Shown: positions 1-6,657 of the stretch, in pieces
Layout of the letters: each line of letters starts with the position of its first letter
Position numbering within the stretch: position 1 is the stretch's first letter
From: Candidatus Methylomirabilota bacterium
Lineage (GTDB): Bacteria; Methylomirabilota; Methylomirabilia; Methylomirabilales; 2-02-FULL-66-22
DNA length: 13,487 bases
Direction of reading: 5' to 3'
Assembly (NCBI GenBank): GCA_016208645.1
Contig: JACQXP010000515.1
Location: 1-13,487 of the forward strand
Notes under the pieces: model-generated
Databases searched by the model: none
Told to the model about the DNA's origin: nothing
The model's input: only the letters and a program-made list of their open reading frames with translations
Made by a program: the position numbers and the translations under genes

Positions 1-1398
1 AAGAGTAACCGCGTCCAGGCCGACCAGGTCATGTGGCTGCTGTATGACGCCCTCACCCAGCTCTCCGCCGACGGGACCGAGATGCAGCCCGGGCTGGCCG
101 AGCGGTGGGAGCAGAGCGCCGACGGCCTCACCACCACCTTCACCCTGCGGCGCAATGTCCGGTTCCATGATGGCACCGTCCTGGACGCCCACGCGGTGAA
201 GGTGAGCTACGAGCGCCAGTTCCTCCCCGGCTCCCCCTTCTACGCCACCACGCCGCCCAACGCCTACGAACGGGTGCTGGCAGGCCTAGTCAAGGAGGTT
301 CAGGTCCTGGACCCCCTGACCGTCGCCATCACCCTCCACTATCCCCGGCCGCAGCAATTCGCCCTCGTGAAGATCGTGAGTCCCGCGGCCCTCACCCGCC
401 ACGGGCTTCACCTGACGCGCACGCCGGTGGGGACCGGGCCCTTCCGCCTGGAACGGTGGGAGGGTGATCGCATTGTCCTGAGCCCCGCCCCCGATTCCTG
501 GCATGGCCGACCCCGGCTGGACCAGGTCGTCTTTCCCATCGTGGCGGATACCCAGGCGGCCATGACGCGGCTGGAGGCCGGGGAATTCGATCTCGTCCCC
601 GAGGTGCCGCCGCACCTGTTCGAGCGGCTGGCCGCCAACCCGCTCATCCGGCTGGTCAAGGTAGGCGGCCTGAACGTCCGGTTCCTGGGGCTGCAACTGG
701 AGCGCCCCGCCCTGCAGGACCGCCGCGTGCGCGAGGCCGTCGCCCGAGCCGTGGATCGGGAGCGCCTGGCCGCCTTCCTGGGACGCGGCGCCATGCTGGC
801 GGCCCGCGGTCCCCTGCCGCCGGCCAGCCTGGGCTACGATCCGAAACTCCGCCAGCCGGCGCATGACCTCCGGCGCGCCCGCGCCCTCCTCCGAGAGGCG
901 GGTCAGGGGACGGGCCTCAGCCTGCGCCTCCTGTATAACGCCTCGCTGGAGCTCTGGTCCGAGGTGGTGCAGGCCGTCCGATCCGACCTCCGCAAGGTGG
1001 GGATCACCGCGGAACTCGTCCGGACCCCGGACTGGAAGACCTTCCACGAGGAGCGGAGGAAGGGCGAGCACGACCTGTACCTCTACGGCTGGACCGTGAG
1101 CACACCGGATCCCGAGCGGTTCCTGGCTCCGCTCTTTCACTCGAAATCCCCGGACAACTTCGGGCACTTCGCCAACCCGAAGGTGGACGAGCTTCTGACG
1201 CAGGCCCGGCAGCCCATGGAAGAGGCCCATCGCCTCCGGCTGTACCGCGACGCGACCCGGCTGATCCTGAGGGATGTGCCGGCCGTGTTCCTCTTTCACC
1301 AGATCAATTTCGCGGCCCTCCACGCCCGCGTCGCCGGGCTGACCCTGAACCTCTACGGGTTGCCGCAGGACAAGCTCGCCACCGTGGAGATCCGCTGA
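1..1398 (+). CDS. ABC transporter substrate-binding protein, family 5 (peptide/nickel type), 5'-truncated by the window
   Basis: The reading frame is open from base 1, so the start, signal peptide and roughly the first 40-60 residues lie outside the window; 465 residues are visible. The sequence has the pattern of SBP_bac_5 proteins such as DppA/OppA/NikA: an N-terminal block with LAERWEQSADG followed by FTLR and VRFHDG, the block TPVGTGPFRLERW, and a C-terminal lobe ending near AVFLFHQ. By family knowledge it would bind a peptide, metal chelate or similar solute outside the cytoplasmic membrane and deliver it to an ABC permease. No permease or ATPase gene is visible. The kinase gene starts only 12 nt downstream, so the protein may instead, or also, present ligand to that kinase; this is inference. 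The ligand cannot be told from sequence. Confidence 0.9.
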   Translation, partial: KSNRVQADQVMWLLYDALTQLSADGTEMQPGLAERWEQSADGLTTTFTLRRNVRFHDGTVLDAHAVKVSYERQFLPGSPFYATTPPNAYERVLAGLVKEVQVLDPLTVAITLHYPRPQQFALVKIVSPAALTRHGLHLTRTPVGTGPFRLERWEGDRIVLSPAPDSWHGRPRLDQVVFPIVADTQAAMTRLEAGEFDLVPEVPPHLFERLAANPLIRLVKVGGLNVRFLGLQLERPALQDRRVREAVARAVDRERLAAFLGRGAMLAARGPLPPASLGYDPKLRQPAHDLRRARALLREAGQGTGLSLRLLYNASLELWSEVVQAVRSDLRKVGITAELVRTPDWKTFHEERRKGEHDLYLYGWTVSTPDPERFLAPLFHSKSPDNFGHFANPKVDELLTQARQPMEEAHRLRLYRDATRLILRDVPAVFLFHQINFAALHARVAGLTLNLYGLPQDKLATVEIR

Positions 1399-1410
1399 GG
1401 CAGGACCGGC

Positions 1411-3555
1411 GTGGGACGTCTGCATGCGCTGCGGCGAGGGTACGGGCGACTGCCCCTGCAGACCCGCTTCGCCCTCCACATCATCCTGCTGGTCGCGGTC
1501 CTGTTCGCCCTCCTGATCCCCGCCGTCCTCCTGATCCAGGAGTCCGCCATTCTGGGGACGGCCCGCGAGAACGGCCTGCGTCTGGTCACGATCTTCGCCT
1601 TCAGCAGCGTCCCCGCCCTGGTGGCGGATGATTTCCTCGGGCTCCGCCAGTTGGTCAACAGCCTGGGGCGGGAGGGGGACGTCCGGTACGCCATGCTCCT
1701 GGATCTCGATGGCCGGGTCCTGATCCATACGCGGGTGAACGAGACCGGGGCGAAGTACCAGGATCCCCTGACCCGGCGGGCCCTGGCGGCCCCCGGGCCC
1801 CTCTTCCTGGAAACCCGCTCCCCGCCGGGGGAGATCCTCTACGACTTCGCCGCGCCCGTCCTGGTCCTGAATCAGCGGCGGGCCGTGGCGCGGATCGGCA
1901 TCTCTATCGGCGATGAGCTGCGCCTCATCCGGCGCACGCGCAACACGATTCTCAGCCTGGGGGTGTTCACGCTGGTGGCGGGCCTGGTCTGGGCCCACCT
2001 CCAGGCGCGCCGGCTGACCCGCCCGATCCAGGCGCTGGCCTTTGGCGCCCGCGCGGTGGCGCGGGGGGATCTGGCGCACCGCATCACGCTCCACCGGCAA
2101 GACGAGCTGGGGCAGCTCGCCGAGGCGTTCAACCGGATGGCCGAGTCCTTGCGGGTCCGCTTCGACGTGGACCGGGAGCTCTCCTCCACCCTGAACCTCC
2201 AGACCGTGCTGGCGACCCTGGTGCGGCATGCGCAGCGACTCTGCGAGGCGGACCTGGCCTTCCTGGCCTATCGCGAGCGCGACGCCGCGCGTGCCGGCGT
2301 GGCCGCCTGTGCCGGCGCATCCGGGACGGCCATCCATCACTGGATCATCCAGCCAGGGCTGGGACGCGCCGGCTGGGTCCTGCGGGAGGGCCGGATATTT
2401 GCCGCGCCCCAGCCTGCGCCGGACATGGACCCGGACGAGGCCCGGGTCCTGGCCGAGGAGGGACTGGCGGCCCTGATCCTGGTCCCCATCCGCCTCCAGC
2501 AGACCTGCGTCGGGGTCCTGGGCGTCGGCCGGCGGCAGGCAGGGGAATTCGGCGAGGGGACGGTCGAGACCCTGGAGCGGCTGGCCGACCAGGCGGCCGT
2601 GGCGCTGGCCAACGCGCTGGCCTATCGCGAGATCGAACTGCTCAACCTGAGCCTGGAGACCAAGGTGGCCGACCGCACCCGGGAGCTCTCCGAGGCGAAC
2701 ACCGCCCTGGAGGCGTCGCACCGCCAGCTCCAGGCCCTCGATCGCCTGAAATCCGAGTTCGTGTCCAGCGTCTCCCACGAGCTCCGGACGCCCCTGACGG
2801 CCATCCGGATGGCCGTGGACAACCTCCTGGATGGCGTCACCGGCGAGATCACCCCGATCCTCCAGCGGTACCTCACCCGGATCAAGAACAACACAGACCG
2901 CCTGGTCCGCCTCATCACGGACCTCCTGGATCTGTCGCGGATCGAGGCGGGGCGCATCGAGCTGCACCGCACGGCGGTCCCCGTCGCGGAGATCATGCAG
3001 GAGGTCGCGGAGAGCCTGCGGCCCATGGCCGCGCAGAAAGGCGTGGAGCTGGCGGTGGTGCCGGTCGGATCGCCGCTCCTGGTCTTCGCGGACCGGGACA
3101 AGCTTCAGCAGATCCTGATCAATCTGGTGGAGAACGCGGTGAAGTTCACCTCCTCCGGCGGGCGCGTCACGCTGCGCGCCTACCAGAAGGCAGAAAGCAC
3201 AACGCAGAAAGCAGAAGGCGGCGAGCAGCAGGCAGCAGACGCATCCGTACTGCCTTCTGCCGGCTGCCTTCTGCCTTCTGTCGTCATAGAGGTGGAGGAT
3301 ACGGGCCAGGGCATCCCGCCCGAGGAACTGGGGGCCATCTTCGAGAAATTCCATCAGGTCCGCCGCGACGGACAGGGAAAGGCCCAGGGGACGGGCCTCG
3401 GCCTGTCCATCGCCAAGAGCCTCATTGAACTCCACGGCGGACAGATCTGGGTGGACAGCGAGGTCGGACGGGGGAGCCGCTTTGTCTTCACCCTGCCTGC
3501 GGCCGATGCCCGGCCCATTGCGGAACTCCGGGGCGAGGCCGGGAGACGACCATGA
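1411..3555 (+). CDS. Membrane sensor histidine kinase (TM-sensor-TM-HAMP-GAF-HisKA-HATPase) with a repeat-derived insertion
   Basis: 714 residues from a GTG start with a weak GAGG about 10 nt upstream. Order: TM helix about 22-43; extracytoplasmic sensor about 45-175; TM helix about 179-197; HAMP about 198-250; GAF about 258-405; coiled coil about 408-447; HisKA with SHELRTPL (phosphoacceptor H456); HATPase with N-box N575, G1 D630-T-G and G2 G660-T-G-L-G. All catalytic motifs are present, so it should autophosphorylate and pass phosphate to the NtrC-type regulator whose start overlaps its stop by 4 nt (ATGA). Residues 592-623, between N-box and G1, are not kinase sequence: they translate a heptamer hairpin repeat (QKAE... 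then LPSAGCLLPS) that is in frame and stop-free. The insertion lengthens a beta-hairpin, so the fold may survive, but activity is untested. Confidence 0.93.
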   Translation: MGRLHALRRGYGRLPLQTRFALHIILLVAVLFALLIPAVLLIQESAILGTARENGLRLVTIFAFSSVPALVADDFLGLRQLVNSLGREGDVRYAMLLDLDGRVLIHTRVNETGAKYQDPLTRRALAAPGPLFLETRSPPGEILYDFAAPVLVLNQRRAVARIGISIGDELRLIRRTRNTILSLGVFTLVAGLVWAHLQARRLTRPIQALAFGARAVARGDLAHRITLHRQDELGQLAEAFNRMAESLRVRFDVDRELSSTLNLQTVLATLVRHAQRLCEADLAFLAYRERDAARAGVAACAGASGTAIHHWIIQPGLGRAGWVLREGRIFAAPQPAPDMDPDEARVLAEEGLAALILVPIRLQQTCVGVLGVGRRQAGEFGEGTVETLERLADQAAVALANALAYREIELLNLSLETKVADRTRELSEANTALEASHRQLQALDRLKSEFVSSVSHELRTPLTAIRMAVDNLLDGVTGEITPILQRYLTRIKNNTDRLVRLITDLLDLSRIEAGRIELHRTAVPVAEIMQEVAESLRPMAAQKGVELAVVPVGSPLLVFADRDKLQQILINLVENAVKFTSSGGRVTLRAYQKAESTTQKAEGGEQQAADASVLPSAGCLLPSVVIEVEDTGQGIPPEELGAIFEKFHQVRRDGQGKAQGTGLGLSIAKSLIELHGGQIWVDSEVGRGSRFVFTLPAADARPIAELRGEAGRRP
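3184..3280 (+). repeat. Heptamer hairpin element E1 (CAGAAGG family) inside the kinase ATPase domain
   Basis: Eight consecutive 7-nt units in CAG phase (CAGAAGG, CAGAAAG and variants) cover 3184-3239. A 10-nt spacer follows, then four units of the inverted type (CTGCCTT, CTGCCGG) and a final CTG at 3250-3280. The two arms can pair into a long imperfect hairpin. The element is translated in frame as residues 592-623 of the kinase. It matches 6561-6657 on the other strand at 92 of 97 positions by hand alignment, in the same orientation relative to the gene and in the same reading frame. Confidence 0.93.
3541..3545 (+). promoter_or_regulatory. Shine-Dalgarno site of the sigma-54 response regulator
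   Basis: GGGAG ends 6 nt before the ATG at 3552 and lies inside the last codons of the kinase gene. With the ATGA overlap this supports translational coupling of kinase and regulator and fixes the start. Confidence 0.6.
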
Positions 3556-4919
3556 CCAGACCGCGCAGCCGGATCCTCGTGGTGGACGACGACCCGGATA
3601 TCCGGGAGCTCCTGTCGGACCGCCTGCGGCTCATGCAACTGGAGGTCACGTGTGCCGCCGACGGCCAGGAGGCCCTGGCGCTCCTCCGCCAGGAAGCCCC
3701 GCCGCTCACGCTCCTCGACCTCCAGCTCCCGCGCCTGAACGGGATGGAGGTCCTCCAGGCCATCCGCCGCGAGGGACTGGAGACGACGGTGATCGTCATC
3801 ACGGCCTCGGGGAGCGTGGAGCGGGCCGTGGAGGCGATGCGCGCCGGCGCCTACGATTTTCTTCCAAAGCCCCTGGACCCCGCCCACCTGGAGGTGGTTA
3901 TCAACAAGGCGCTGGAGCGGGATTCGCTGCGCGAGGAGAACCGGCTGCTCCACGGGGAGCTGGACAGCCTGGACCGGCCAATGATCGGGGAGAGCCCGGC
4001 CATCCAGGATGTGGCGCGGACCGCCCAGCAGGCCGCCGCCAGCAACGCCACCATCCTGCTCCGGGGGGAGAGCGGCACCGGGAAGGAGATCCTGGCCCGG
4101 GCCATCCACCGGTGGAGCCCGCGGCGCAACCACCCCCTCGTCACCGTGAACTGCGTGGCCCTCTCGGAAGAGCTGCTGGAGAGCGAGCTGTTCGGCCACG
4201 AGAAAGGCGCCTTCACGGGCGCCCACCAGCGGAAGCAAGGCAAGGTCGAGCTGGCCGACGGCGGGACGCTCTTCCTGGACGAGATCGGGGACATCCGTCC
4301 GGCCCTGCAGGCGAAGCTCCTCCGGCTGCTCCAGGAGCAGGAGTTCGAGCGGGTGGGAGGCACGCGGCCCATCCGGGTGGACGTGCGCTTCGTGGCCGCC
4401 ACCAACACCGACCTGGAGCGGGTCATGAAGGAGGGCGCCTTCCGGCAGGACCTGTACTACCGGCTGAACGTGGTGAGCCTCACTCTCCCCCCGCTCCGCG
4501 AGCGGAAGGGTGACCTGGGGGCGCTGGCCCGGCACTTTGTGGAAAAGTACAGCGCCGAGCTGAAGCGGCCGGCCAAGCCGATCTCGCCCGCCGCCATGGC
4601 CATCCTGGCCCGGTCCGACTGGCCGGGCAACGTCCGCGAGCTGGAGAATGCCATCGAGCGGGCGGTGGTACTGTCCACCGGCGCCGAGATCGCCCCCCGG
4701 GACCTGCCGATCCTCCGGGGCGAACCGGACGAGGACACACCCGCGGAGGCCGGCGGCACCTACCACGAGGCCGTGCTGCAGTTCAAGCGGGAGCTCCTGC
4801 GCTCCGCCCTGGACCGGGCCCAGGGGAACCAGACCCGGGCGGCCGAAGCATTGGGCCTGCAGCGGACCTACCTGTCGCGCCTGCTGAAGGACCTCGGCGT
4901 TCGGAATCGCGACGAGTAG
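3552..4919 (+). CDS. NtrC-family sigma-54-dependent response regulator (REC-AAA+-Fis HTH)
   Basis: 455 residues, a usual length for the family. REC domain at about 7-120 with acidic pair D12/D13, phosphoacceptor D56, T84 and K106. AAA+ domain at about 144-380 with Walker A GESGTGKE (172-179), the sigma-54 contact loop GAFTGA (219-224), Walker B LFLDE (240-244) and the WPGNVRELENAIERA block near 357. Fis-type helix-turn-helix at about 408-450 (QTRAAEALGLQRTYLSRLLK). By family knowledge, phosphorylation by the upstream kinase drives oligomerisation, ATP hydrolysis and open-complex formation at sigma-54 promoters. The start is fixed by the ATGA overlap and a good Shine-Dalgarno. Targets are unknown; a plausible regulon is transport of whatever the upstream binding protein binds (inference). 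The 3' end overlaps the small convergent ORF by 52 nt. Confidence 0.97.
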   Translation: MTRPRSRILVVDDDPDIRELLSDRLRLMQLEVTCAADGQEALALLRQEAPPLTLLDLQLPRLNGMEVLQAIRREGLETTVIVITASGSVERAVEAMRAGAYDFLPKPLDPAHLEVVINKALERDSLREENRLLHGELDSLDRPMIGESPAIQDVARTAQQAAASNATILLRGESGTGKEILARAIHRWSPRRNHPLVTVNCVALSEELLESELFGHEKGAFTGAHQRKQGKVELADGGTLFLDEIGDIRPALQAKLLRLLQEQEFERVGGTRPIRVDVRFVAATNTDLERVMKEGAFRQDLYYRLNVVSLTLPPLRERKGDLGALARHFVEKYSAELKRPAKPISPAAMAILARSDWPGNVRELENAIERAVVLSTGAEIAPRDLPILRGEPDEDTPAEAGGTYHEAVLQFKRELLRSALDRAQGNQTRAAEALGLQRTYLSRLLKDLGVRNRDE

Positions 4920-5104
4920 GCTCGCTGATTGATCCCGTTCGGCGGCAGGTGCCAGTAGGCGACCCAGGGCCGCTCGGGCTGCCCGGAGAGTGCGCGAACA
5001 GGCAGTTCCATCTCCACCTCGAATACCTGCGCCTCGGCCTCGGCGAGCTCTCCCAACAGTCGGAGCTCCTGATCCGGTGACCACGCCTCGGGTTCGTCGA
5101 ACAT
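4868..5104 (-). CDS. Small hypothetical protein, 78 aa, function unknown
   Basis: I do not recognise this protein. The case for it is the start: AAGGAGG at 5111-5117 lies exactly 6 nt before an ATG at 5104, the best ribosome binding site in the window. The product begins MFDEPEAWSPDQELRLLGEL; residues 1-35 are acidic and helix-prone, the middle has a Trp/Tyr/Pro-rich stretch (RPWVAYWHLPPNG), and the tail is basic (SRFRTPRSFSRRDR). The tail is antisense to the last 52 nt of the sigma-54 regulator and may be a read-on after truncation of an older gene. No signal peptide, membrane helix or metal motif is seen. It runs convergently to the regulator and in the same direction as the minus-strand cluster, after it. 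Longer starts upstream have no ribosome binding site. Confidence 0.5.
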   Translation of the reverse strand: MFDEPEAWSPDQELRLLGELAEAEAQVFEVEMELPVRALSGQPERPWVAYWHLPPNGINQRAYSSRFRTPRSFSRRDR

Positions 5105-5255
5105 CACCAGCCTCCTTACTGGACTGTCGGGCATTGTTTGCTGAACGGTCCGGACCATCCAGCGCCGCCACGCCGGCCGGGTAGTTGCGGATTTCCGATG
5201 GTGGATCGCATTGGTGCAGACCCTTCAGTCGAAAATCAGCGATCGCAAATCTTGG
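5105..5255. promoter_or_regulatory. Intergenic region upstream of the small ORF, with a 22-bp dyad and no clear terminator
   Basis: This 151-nt stretch separates the small ORF from the end of the tandem-REC gene. It holds the AAGGAGG ribosome binding site (5111-5117), an imperfect 22-bp dyad at 5141-5162 centred on the perfect palindrome GGTCCGGACC (18 of 22 positions symmetric), and a single GCGATCGC palindrome at 5239-5246. I see no stem followed by a T-run in either direction and no convincing -35/-10 pair, so readthrough from the tandem-REC gene into the small ORF is possible. Confidence 0.4.
5111..5117 (-). promoter_or_regulatory. Shine-Dalgarno site of the small ORF
   Basis: AAGGAGG on the minus strand with a 6-nt spacer to ATG at 5104. 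It decides the start of the small hypothetical protein and is the main reason to believe that gene. Confidence 0.65.
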
Positions 5256-6191
5256 TCACCTCTCGGGATGCGCGGCCTCCAGCGTGGCGATTCGGTTTCG
5301 CAGCCGCTCGACCTCCTGCTTCTGGTGAAGCGCGGCGCGCCGGTGGCGGAGCGCCTTGTGGACGGCCAAGACCACGAGATTGTGGTCCAGCCCCTTGACG
5401 ATGAAGTCGAAGGCCCCGAGCTTGAGGGCCGCGATGGCGTTCCGGGAGCTGGCGTGGGCGGTGAGCATAATCACCGGGAGGTCAGGGTCCTTGGCCCGCA
5501 GGCGCTCCAGGACCTCCAGGCCCGACATCCCGGGCATCATGATGTCCAGGATCACTACCTCCACCGGGTGGCGGCGGGCGAGCTCCAGAGCCTCAGCGCC
5601 ATGGCTGGCGGTCGCGACCTGGAAGCCGTGTTCCGCTAGCAGGCCCCCGTAGAAGTCCCGGGTCAGGGCCTCATCGTCTACTACCAGGACGGACGGCGCC
5701 GGGGGAGGCGCCGGCGGCGCCACGGCGACGAGGCTGGCCAGGGTCTCCCGTCGCCGCACGTGGCGGGCCGCTTCCAGCTCGTGCAGGTAGGCCAGTGTCC
5801 GGTCAAGCTCCTGGCGGATGTTCCGTACTTTCAGCATGGCCTGGGCGCGGGCCCGCAGCTCCTCGGGGTCGAACGGCTTGGTCAGGTAGTCATCGGCGCC
5901 CCGCGTCAGGGCCCACTCCTTGGCTTGAACGGCCCCCAGGGCCGTTACCGCGATGACGGGCACGGCGGCTGTCCGGGGATCTTCCTTCAGCCGCTGGCAG
6001 ACCTCGAAGCCGTTCATCCCCGGCATCACGAGGTCCAGGAGGATGAGGTCAGGCGGCTGCGCCTTAGCCTGCGCCAGGGCGGCCGGGCCCCCGTCTGCCT
6101 GCTCCACGAGGTACCCGGCCGCCGTGAGAATCGCCTCCAAGAGTTCCCGATTGGTCTCCTCGTCATCCACCACCAGGATCGTCTCCGCCAT
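5256..6191 (-). CDS. Tandem receiver protein (REC-REC) with C-terminal coiled coil, no output domain
   Basis: 311 residues from ATG at 6191. The frame stays open further upstream to 6263, but those 24 codons are translated heptamer repeat (KREAWSVRKREE...), and the REC domain starts directly at MAETILVVDDE, so the shorter start is chosen; GAGAGG-type purines lie about 7-12 nt before it. REC1 at about 4-122: D9/D10, D53, T83, K105-P. A Pro/Ala linker follows at about 155-166. REC2 at about 167-282: D172/D173, D216, T244, K266 followed by G rather than the usual P. The tail 283-308 is charged and probably a coiled coil. Both receivers look phosphorylatable. There is no DNA-binding or enzymatic domain, so it likely acts as a phosphate relay or sink, or by protein contact. 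It follows the broken kinase in the minus-strand cluster. Confidence 0.92.
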   Translation of the reverse strand: MAETILVVDDEETNRELLEAILTAAGYLVEQADGGPAALAQAKAQPPDLILLDLVMPGMNGFEVCQRLKEDPRTAAVPVIAVTALGAVQAKEWALTRGADDYLTKPFDPEELRARAQAMLKVRNIRQELDRTLAYLHELEAARHVRRRETLASLVAVAPPAPPPAPSVLVVDDEALTRDFYGGLLAEHGFQVATASHGAEALELARRHPVEVVILDIMMPGMSGLEVLERLRAKDPDLPVIMLTAHASSRNAIAALKLGAFDFIVKGLDHNLVVLAVHKALRHRRAALHQKQEVERLRNRIATLEAAHPER

Positions 6192-6237
6192 GCGGGCGCC
6201 CCTCTCTCTTGCCTGCTCCTCTGCTTCTTCTCTTTTC

Positions 6238-6272
6238 CTCACGCTCCACGCCTCACGTTTCACGCCTCACGC
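6238..6272 (-). repeat. Heptamer tract E5 (GTGAGGC family) between kinase and tandem-REC gene
   Basis: Five consecutive 7-nt units on the + strand (CTCACGC, TCCACGC and variants) fill 6238-6272. The unit is a rotation of the reverse complement of GTGAGGC, found in element E3 at 10006-10033, so the two belong to one family. No clear inverted arm is seen; the pyrimidine-rich 6200-6237 may be a decayed tract. The upstream kinase ends in this tract: its last residues GVRRET and its TGA (6253-6255) are repeat-derived. Confidence 0.85.
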
Positions 6273-6526
6273 CCGCCGATCCGGCAAATGGCAGAGTGAA
6301 GGCGAAGGTAGTCCCGCGACCCTTGCCCTCGCTCTCCACCCAGATCCTTCCGCCGTGAAGCTCCACCAGCTTCTTCGTGAGGGCCAGACCCAGGCCGGTC
6401 CCCCGTTTCTCCGGCGCGCGCCCGGCATCCAACTGGCCGAACTCCGTGAACAGCTTCGGGATGTCCTCGGCCTTGATGCCGAGCCCCGTATCGGTCACCT
6501 CTATCACCAAAGAAGGCCACCCAGGG

Positions 6527-6554
6527 GGTACCCGGCACTCGGCAGCAGGCAGCT
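6527..6554 (-). repeat. Heptamer tract (GGCAGCA family) adjoining E2
   Basis: Four 7-nt units read on the + strand, GGTACCC, GGCACTC, GGCAGCA and GGCAGCT, lie just downstream of E2 in the kinase reading direction. They add a further stretch (around KLPAAECRVP) before the G1 box that the + strand kinase does not have. The E2 site is therefore a compound of two heptamer types. Confidence 0.7.
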
Positions 6555-6560
6555 TTTCTC

Positions 6561-6657
6561 CGGAAGGCAGAAGGCAGCCGGCAGAAGGCAGTACGCATGC
6601 GTCTGCTCCCTGCTGCTCGCCGCCTTCTGCTTTCTGCTTTGTGCCTTCTGCCTTCTG
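6561..6657 (-). repeat. Heptamer hairpin element E2 (CAGAAGG family) inside the broken kinase's ATPase domain
   Basis: Read on the minus strand from 6657 it begins CAGAAGG CAGAAGG, keeps a 7-nt period through eight units, crosses a short spacer containing GCATGCGTA, and returns through CTGCCTT units. It differs from E1 (3184-3280) at 5 of 97 positions with no gaps. It sits after the same kinase motif (GGRITLRAF here, GGRVTLRAY there) and is read in the same frame. Confidence 0.93.

Noticed and set aside
3184..3280. CRISPR array or coding minisatellite at the heptamer tracts
   Set aside because: Units are 7 nt without 25-40 nt repeats and unique spacers, and the arms are inverted relative to each other, which neither model explains.
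286..3435. Very long minus-strand open frame opposite the binding protein and + strand kinase (1049 codons)
   Set aside because: It is antisense to two well-recognised proteins, has no domain pattern and repetitive GC-driven composition; long antisense frames are usual in GC-rich DNA.
3425..4513. 362-codon + strand frame in the second frame of the regulator
   Set aside because: Pro/Gly/Arg-rich shadow inside a better-supported gene on the same strand.
3354..5171. 605-codon minus-strand frame opposite the sigma-54 regulator
   Set aside because: Complement shadow of a clear NtrC-type gene; composition rich in Gly/Arg/Pro/Leu/Gln with no motif.
5239..5246. GCGATCGC, the core of the cyanobacterial HIP1 repeat
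   Set aside because: I noticed this copy only and the other features do not suggest a cyanobacterium; chance occurrence is adequate.
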